Assembly: GCF_002933465.1 (NCBI RefSeq)
Contig: NZ_PSZE01000003.1
Coordinates: 248,001 to 312,000 of the forward strand
Source: Nocardia nova
GTDB taxonomy: Bacteria; Actinomycetota; Actinomycetes; Mycobacteriales; Mycobacteriaceae
DNA length: 64,000 bases
Reading direction: 5' to 3'
Made by a program: the position numbers and the translations under genes
Part shown: positions 59,883-64,000 of the stretch, piece by piece
Layout: each line of letters starts with the position of its first letter
Numbering within the stretch: the first letter of the stretch is position 1
The notes under the pieces: generated by a model
The model's database searches: none
What the model saw: the letters and a program-made list of their open reading frames with translations, nothing else
Told to the model about the DNA's origin: nothing

Positions 59883-61526
59883 TCAGCTGGGCGGAAGCAC
59901 GTGCGCGCCTGACTTGTCCGTCGACAGTGCCAGTGAGCTGATGTATTGGATTTCGCCCTCTGGTCCCGGAACCGCGGAGGCGATCATGTCGGGACGTTCG
60001 AAGTCCATTCCGGTGACGTGGCAGGTGAGGGTTTCACCTGAAGGATTGCCGTGTTCATCGAACATGTCCAGTTCGATTCCGTCGTCGTCGCGGCGCAGGT
60101 AGTACTTGCCCTTGGTGAGGACGGCGGTGAGCGGGGTGGCCACGAAGGCGATCACGACGGCGACGATCGGCGAATACGGTTTCAATGCCGCGCCGAACAC
60201 ACCGAAGAAGGTCATGATCGACAGCACCGCCGACAGTCCGAAGCCGACCAGGCCGACGGGGTTGAAGTTGTAGAGCATGCCGCGCCGGAATTCGGGCTGT
60301 TTCGGCGAGAGCTTCAGCAGATACTTGTTGACCGCGATATCCGTTGCGACGGTGACGATCCAGGCGATACCGCAGTTGGCGTAGAAGCCGAGGATGTCGT
60401 TGAGAAAGTCGAACATATTGGCTTCCATCAGGATCAGCGCGATCGCCAGGTTCACCCCGAGGAATACCAGCCGGCCCGGATAGGTCTTCGTCACGCGGGT
60501 GAACGAGTTGGTCCACGCCAGCGAACCCGAATAAGCGTTGGTCACATTGATTTTGATCTGTGAGATGACCACCAGCACCACCGCGAGCGTCATCGCCAGC
60601 CAGGACGGAACCATATCGCGGTAGATTTCCAGGAATTGATGCACCGGTTGATTCGCGATGTCCTGCGCCCCCGGCAGATTCGCGATCAGATAGACCGCGA
60701 GGAACAGGCCGACGACCTGTTTGACGGCACCGAAGATCACCCAGCCCGGCCCCGCCAGCAGCATCCAGCCCCACCATTTGCGCGCGTTCTCCGGGGTTTT
60801 CGGCGGCATGAACCGCAGATAATCGATCTGCTCGGCGATCTGGGCGATCAGTGAGAGACAGACGCCGGCGGCCAGCAGTGCACCGGAAAGGCTCACGCCC
60901 GTACCGTCCTTACCGCCGTAGGCGAAGAACGAATCGATCGATTCGGGGTGGCGGATCAGCAGGAACGCGAACGGCAACACCATCAGCAGCAGCCACAGCG
61001 GCGTCGTCCACACCTGCAGTTTCGCCAGCGTATTCATGCCGTAGACGACCAGCGGAAAAATCAGCACTGTGGAGAGCAGATAACCCAGCCACAGCGGGAT
61101 GTGCAGGCCCAGATTCAGCCCCTGCGCCATGATCGAACCCTCGGTGGCGAAGAAGATGAAGGTGAACGAGGCGAACACCAGGTTGGTGATCACCGAACCG
61201 TAGTATCCGAACCCACTGCCGCGAGTGATCAGATCCAGATCGATGTTGTAGCGGGCGGCGTAGTAGGCCAGCGGAAATCCGGTGATCATGATGATGATCG
61301 CGAAGATTCCGATGCCCAGCAACGCGTTTCCGGTGCCGTTCGCGATGCCGATGTTCGCGCCGATGGAGAAATCCGCGAGGTAGGCGATGCCGCCCAGCGC
61401 GGAGACGCCGACCACGGCCGGACTCCATTTGCGGTAGCTGCGGGGCGCGAAGCGCAGCGTGTAGTCCTCGAGGGTTTCCTTCGTCGCGGCGGCAGCTGTC
61501 GCCGGACGGGTTTGCACATCAACCAC
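59883..61526 (-). CDS. NCS1 family purine/cytosine-type permease
   Basis: A 547-residue membrane protein with about twelve helices of the nucleobase:cation symporter-1 family: LEDYTLRFAPRSYRKWSPAVVGVSALGGIAYLADFSIGANIGIANGTGN, GFPLAYYAARYNIDLDLITRGSGFGYYGS, and INVTNAYSGSLAWTNSF. The cytoplasmic C-terminus (about 470-547) is long and acidic, unusual for NCS1. Substrate (cytosine, allantoin, hydantoin or other) cannot be read. Placement beside dcd might suggest pyrimidine salvage. GTG at 61526 follows GAGGAG at good distance. Confidence 0.88.
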   Translation of the reverse strand: MVDVQTRPATAAAATKETLEDYTLRFAPRSYRKWSPAVVGVSALGGIAYLADFSIGANIGIANGTGNALLGIGIFAIIIMITGFPLAYYAARYNIDLDLITRGSGFGYYGSVITNLVFASFTFIFFATEGSIMAQGLNLGLHIPLWLGYLLSTVLIFPLVVYGMNTLAKLQVWTTPLWLLLMVLPFAFLLIRHPESIDSFFAYGGKDGTGVSLSGALLAAGVCLSLIAQIAEQIDYLRFMPPKTPENARKWWGWMLLAGPGWVIFGAVKQVVGLFLAVYLIANLPGAQDIANQPVHQFLEIYRDMVPSWLAMTLAVVLVVISQIKINVTNAYSGSLAWTNSFTRVTKTYPGRLVFLGVNLAIALILMEANMFDFLNDILGFYANCGIAWIVTVATDIAVNKYLLKLSPKQPEFRRGMLYNFNPVGLVGFGLSAVLSIMTFFGVFGAALKPYSPIVAVVIAFVATPLTAVLTKGKYYLRRDDDGIELDMFDEHGNPSGETLTCHVTGMDFERPDMIASAVPGPEGEIQYISSLALSTDKSGAHVLPPS

Positions 61527-61665
61527 GATCTACTCCTCATCGTTTCCGCGCTCGGCGCGGCCTTTCGAGGGTGCAGGCTCCGTGTGGTGTCCGTTTTGCC
61601 GCTCGGTTACCGCCGTGTAACGGCCCCGCGACCTGCGACTTTGCGCTCTCCCTTTACCGTGGTGC

Positions 61666-62718
61666 ATGACCTGTGACTCGACAGCGAAGGCGAACGACCC
61701 CGGTGCGGGCGCGGCCATCCGGCCCTCCGCGACCGACCGGATCCGCTCCTGGACGGCGCTGGTACTGGCCGCCGCGCCCACCGCCGCGATCCTCACGGTG
61801 CTGCTCTACGGGCTAGGTTTGGCGATGGGCTTCGGCACCCTCGGCATCCTCGCCATCGCGTGGCTGGCGGTGTGTGCTCTCGCCGCGGTGGTGTTCTTCC
61901 TGGGCGCCGAGCGGCGGTGGTTGACGGCGCGTTTCGGGGTGCGCGCGCCCACCTCCGCGGAGCGGCATGCGCTGACGACGGCGTGGGAGCGGCTGGCCCG
62001 GCGGTCCGGCATCGCGTCCTCCTCGCATTCGCTGTGGATCCGGGAGAGCGAGCGTGAATTGCTGCTGCCCCGGCGGATGATCGCGGTCCCCTCCGCCGTG
62101 CTCGGTGCGCCCCCACGGCAACTCGAAGCGGTGCTGGCCCGTGAACTCGGGTATCGGTCCGAGGGTCGAGTAGCGTTGTGCCAGTGCGTATTCCGGTATT
62201 TCAACCTGCCGCTGGTATGGCTGGAGCGGGTGTTGCTCGCGGGTCCGGCCGCGGCCGGAGCGTGGCTGACACGACGGATGGCGCCACCGGCGGCCCGGAT
62301 TTTCGGGATCGGCTGGAGTGCGGTCAGCCGGGTGCTGGTCGCCTGCCCCGCGATCGCGGCTACCACTGTGATCGTGGGACTTCCGGCCGCGCTGCTGCTG
62401 CGAATCGCTCCGGAGGTGGCGGCCTGCGCGCTCGTGCCGGTGGTGCGCCGCATCGACTACCGGGCCGACCGCGCCGCCGTCGACTTGGGATACGGCACGG
62501 ACCTCGGTGTGGCGCTGCGGGAACGGCGGGTGGAGTCCGACGACGCGGCGGCGCTGTACGCACTCTCGGTGTCGGCGTACACGCCGCGGACCGCGGTGGA
62601 CGAACGCGTTCGCCACATCCGCGATCGCATGGACGAGCGGGTGCGCATCGCTGGTTACTCGGGCCCGGTGCTTCGGGAAGGCAGTGCGGCACAAGGGTTT
62701 CCTGGCACCGATCGGTGA
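61666..62718 (+). CDS. M48-peptidase-like membrane protein with degenerate zinc site
   Basis: A 350-residue membrane protein built like an M48/HtpX-type peptidase: two N-terminal helices, a soluble MIAVPSAVLGAPPRQLEAVLARELGYRSEGR segment and a C-terminal domain ending TAVDERVRHIRDRMDER. At the position of the catalytic HExxH it has RELGY, so both zinc-binding His are lost; a peptidase is unlikely. It may be a pseudo-protease that scaffolds or senses. ATG at 61666 is used (139 bp from the divergent permease). Function is not assigned beyond the fold. Confidence 0.65.
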   Translation: MTCDSTAKANDPGAGAAIRPSATDRIRSWTALVLAAAPTAAILTVLLYGLGLAMGFGTLGILAIAWLAVCALAAVVFFLGAERRWLTARFGVRAPTSAERHALTTAWERLARRSGIASSSHSLWIRESERELLLPRRMIAVPSAVLGAPPRQLEAVLARELGYRSEGRVALCQCVFRYFNLPLVWLERVLLAGPAAAGAWLTRRMAPPAARIFGIGWSAVSRVLVACPAIAATTVIVGLPAALLLRIAPEVAACALVPVVRRIDYRADRAAVDLGYGTDLGVALRERRVESDDAAALYALSVSAYTPRTAVDERVRHIRDRMDERVRIAGYSGPVLREGSAAQGFPGTDR

Positions 62719-62795
62719 GATGGCGGACCGGCCGGTGCGGGCATCGCCGGGGCAGCGGGTTCCTGGCCGTGGAGCGGATGCCGGGCTGAACCAGT

Positions 62796-63332
62796 TCAGC
62801 AGTCCTCGAATGCGGCTTTGACGTACCCCGAGGACTGATACAGGTACTGGTAGGCCCACCGCGCGACACCGATGTGCGGATGCGCGTCGACGAGGAGAAT
62901 CTCACCGCCCCAGCACTTGCCGAGCACATATCGGGCGCGGGAGATGTGTGGAGTGAAGGTCACCACGATCACCCGCCGCCAGTTCTCCCGGGCGGCGCGG
63001 GTGGCCAGTTCGCGTCCCTCGCCGCGCGTGGTGCGCGGCTCGGGATCGAAGCAGCTCACGCGGAAGCTGTAGCCGCCGTGACAGATTCGATTGATCAGCG
63101 GGGAGTGGTCGTAGGGATCGGAGAACACCACCTGCGGCGCGTAACCGTCGTGGGCCAGGCGCAACGCCAGCTCCTCACGGCCGTCGTGGGCGCCGCCGAG
63201 GACCACGATGGCATCGGCCGCGCGCGGGTCGTCGGTCCGCGGGCGCACGTACACCGGCCACAGCGCCGCCACCGCGACGGCGAGCACGAGCACCGCCCCC
63301 ACCGCGCCGCGCACCCACCACCGTTTTCGCAC
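62796..63332 (-). CDS. YdcF/SanA-type DUF218 membrane-anchored protein
   Basis: A 178-residue protein with a basic start and one transmembrane helix (WVRGAVGAVLVLAVAVAALWPV), then the DUF218 fold: [65 protein letters not shown] and a C-terminal YVKAAFEDC. ElyC/SanA relatives affect envelope barrier function and cell-wall synthesis; biochemical activity is unclear. GTG at 63332 is chosen because the positive-inside helix begins there; an in-frame ATG at 63434 would add a 34-residue Arg-rich tail. It is divergent from udgA. Confidence 0.8.
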   Translation of the reverse strand: MRKRWWVRGAVGAVLVLAVAVAALWPVYVRPRTDDPRAADAIVVLGGAHDGREELALRLAHDGYAPQVVFSDPYDHSPLINRICHGGYSFRVSCFDPEPRTTRGEGRELATRAARENWRRVIVVTFTPHISRARYVLGKCWGGEILLVDAHPHIGVARWAYQYLYQSSGYVKAAFEDC

Positions 63333-63456
63333 CCTGCGATGGTAGGTGGTCGGCGAATGCGCTGATCGGCGACGGTTTCTCCCTGTACACCCACTGTTGC
63401 CTGCGCCCTCGCCTCGTGGACGCGGACCGGCCATACCCGGCGCGTATCAATCGACT

Positions 63457-64000
63457 ATGCGTCTGACGGTATTCGGGACGGGATATCTGGGAGCCACCCA
63501 TGCCGCTTGCATGGCCGAGCTCGGTCACGAGGTGCTCGGGGTGGATATCGACCCCGGCAAGGTCGCCAAATTATCCGACGGCGTCGTGCCGTTCTACGAA
63601 CCCGGCCTGGAGGCGGTGCTGCGCCGCAATCTCGATGCCGGGCGACTGCGCTTCACCACCTCCTACGAGGAAGCGGCCGCGTACGCCGACGCCCATTTCC
63701 TCGGTGTCGGCACCCCGCAGAAGAAGGGCGAATACGGCGCGGATCTGAAATATGTACACGCCGTGGCCGATTCGCTGGCGCCGCTGTTGGAGCGGCCGTC
63801 GGTGCTGATCGGCAAGTCGACGGTGCCCGTCGGCACGGCCGCGGAACTGGGCCGCCGGATGCGGGCCCGCGCCCGCACCGACGTCGAGGTCGCCTGGAAT
63901 CCGGAATTCCTGCGGGAGGGGTTCGCGGTGCGTGACACCCTGCGGCCCGATCGGCTGGTTCTCGGTGTCGACGCCGAACGCGAGCGCGCCGAATGGGTGC
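63457..64000 (+). CDS. udgA: UDP-glucose 6-dehydrogenase, C-terminus cut by window edge
   Basis: The first 181 residues are present: MRLTVFGTGYLGATHAACMAELGHEVLGVDID is the NAD-binding Rossmann start (GxGYxG), followed by FYEPGLEAVLRRNLDAGRLRFTTSY, HFLGVGTPQKKGEYGADLKYV, VLIGKSTVPVGTAAEL and VEVAWNPEFLREGFAV. The enzyme oxidises UDP-glucose twice to UDP-glucuronate for polysaccharide or glycolipid synthesis. It matches UdgA (Rv0322), whose M. tuberculosis neighbour is dcd. The catalytic Cys lies beyond the edge. ATG at 63457 is the natural start. Confidence 0.93.
   Translation, partial: MRLTVFGTGYLGATHAACMAELGHEVLGVDIDPGKVAKLSDGVVPFYEPGLEAVLRRNLDAGRLRFTTSYEEAAAYADAHFLGVGTPQKKGEYGADLKYVHAVADSLAPLLERPSVLIGKSTVPVGTAAELGRRMRARARTDVEVAWNPEFLREGFAVRDTLRPDRLVLGVDAERERAEWV

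Overview
The window is high-GC actinobacterial DNA, most likely from Nocardia or a close mycolic-acid-containing relative. It encodes an AftD-type arabinofuranosyltransferase with its usual small DUF2613 neighbour, an LpqI-type glycosidase, a FadA2/FabG4/HtdX/FadE5 fatty-acid gene set, a SigK/RskA pair, an MPT83-like fasciclin lipoprotein and a dcd-udgA neighbourhood, all typical of Mycobacteriales. No insertion sequence, phage gene or CRISPR array was seen; the only RNA gene is a tRNA-Gly(CCC).

Layout. 1-5.3 kb: aftD (cut by the left edge), DUF2613, isochorismate synthase and a universal stress protein. 5.6-11.6 kb: an orphan ORF, then a tightly coupled minus-strand carotenoid operon (glycosyltransferase, crtB, crtYc, crtYd, crtU-like, DUF5914 Rieske protein). 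11.8-13.4 kb: DoxX protein divergent from a SigJ-like sigma factor. 13.5-25.7 kb: a rearranged counterpart of M. tuberculosis Rv0236c-Rv0244c: fadA2 divergent from fabG4-htdX, a DUF5685 protein with a very cysteine-rich tail, a TetR regulator, lpqI, gnd, a DUF4185 protein and fadE5. A shared 14-bp palindrome sits before fadA2/fabG4, the tetR gene and (twice) fadE5, suggesting one small regulon. 25.8-32.3 kb: hydrolases, a methyltransferase, a second DUF4185 paralogue, two crotonases, a small lipoprotein, a HesB-like protein and the tRNA.

32.4-40.2 kb: a probable specialised-metabolism island. A flavin-dependent halogenase is followed by a chorismate-lyase-like protein, a cation/proton antiporter and a CYP157-like P450 lacking the ExxR arginine. 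Upstream are a MetE-like metalloenzyme, a rhodanese and cysteine dioxygenase. The halogenase plus chorismate-lyase pairing recalls bacterial halophenol pathways and is the most promising candidate for an undescribed system. 40.5-45.7 kb: small regulators and oxidoreductases, a quinone-oxidoreductase remnant, succinate-semialdehyde dehydrogenase and a TauD-family dioxygenase. 46-55 kb: a sulfonate-type uptake operon under a ROK regulator (binding protein, permease, a frameshifted ATPase, an LLM monooxygenase), running into a single-chain four-domain ABC exporter. 55-59 kb: sigK-rskA-molybdopterin oxidoreductase, with an MPT83-like fasciclin gene upstream. 59-64 kb: dcd, an NCS1 permease, a catalytically degenerate M48-like membrane protein, a YdcF-family protein and the start of udgA (cut by the right edge).

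All functional calls come from reading translated sequence and family knowledge; no database search was run.
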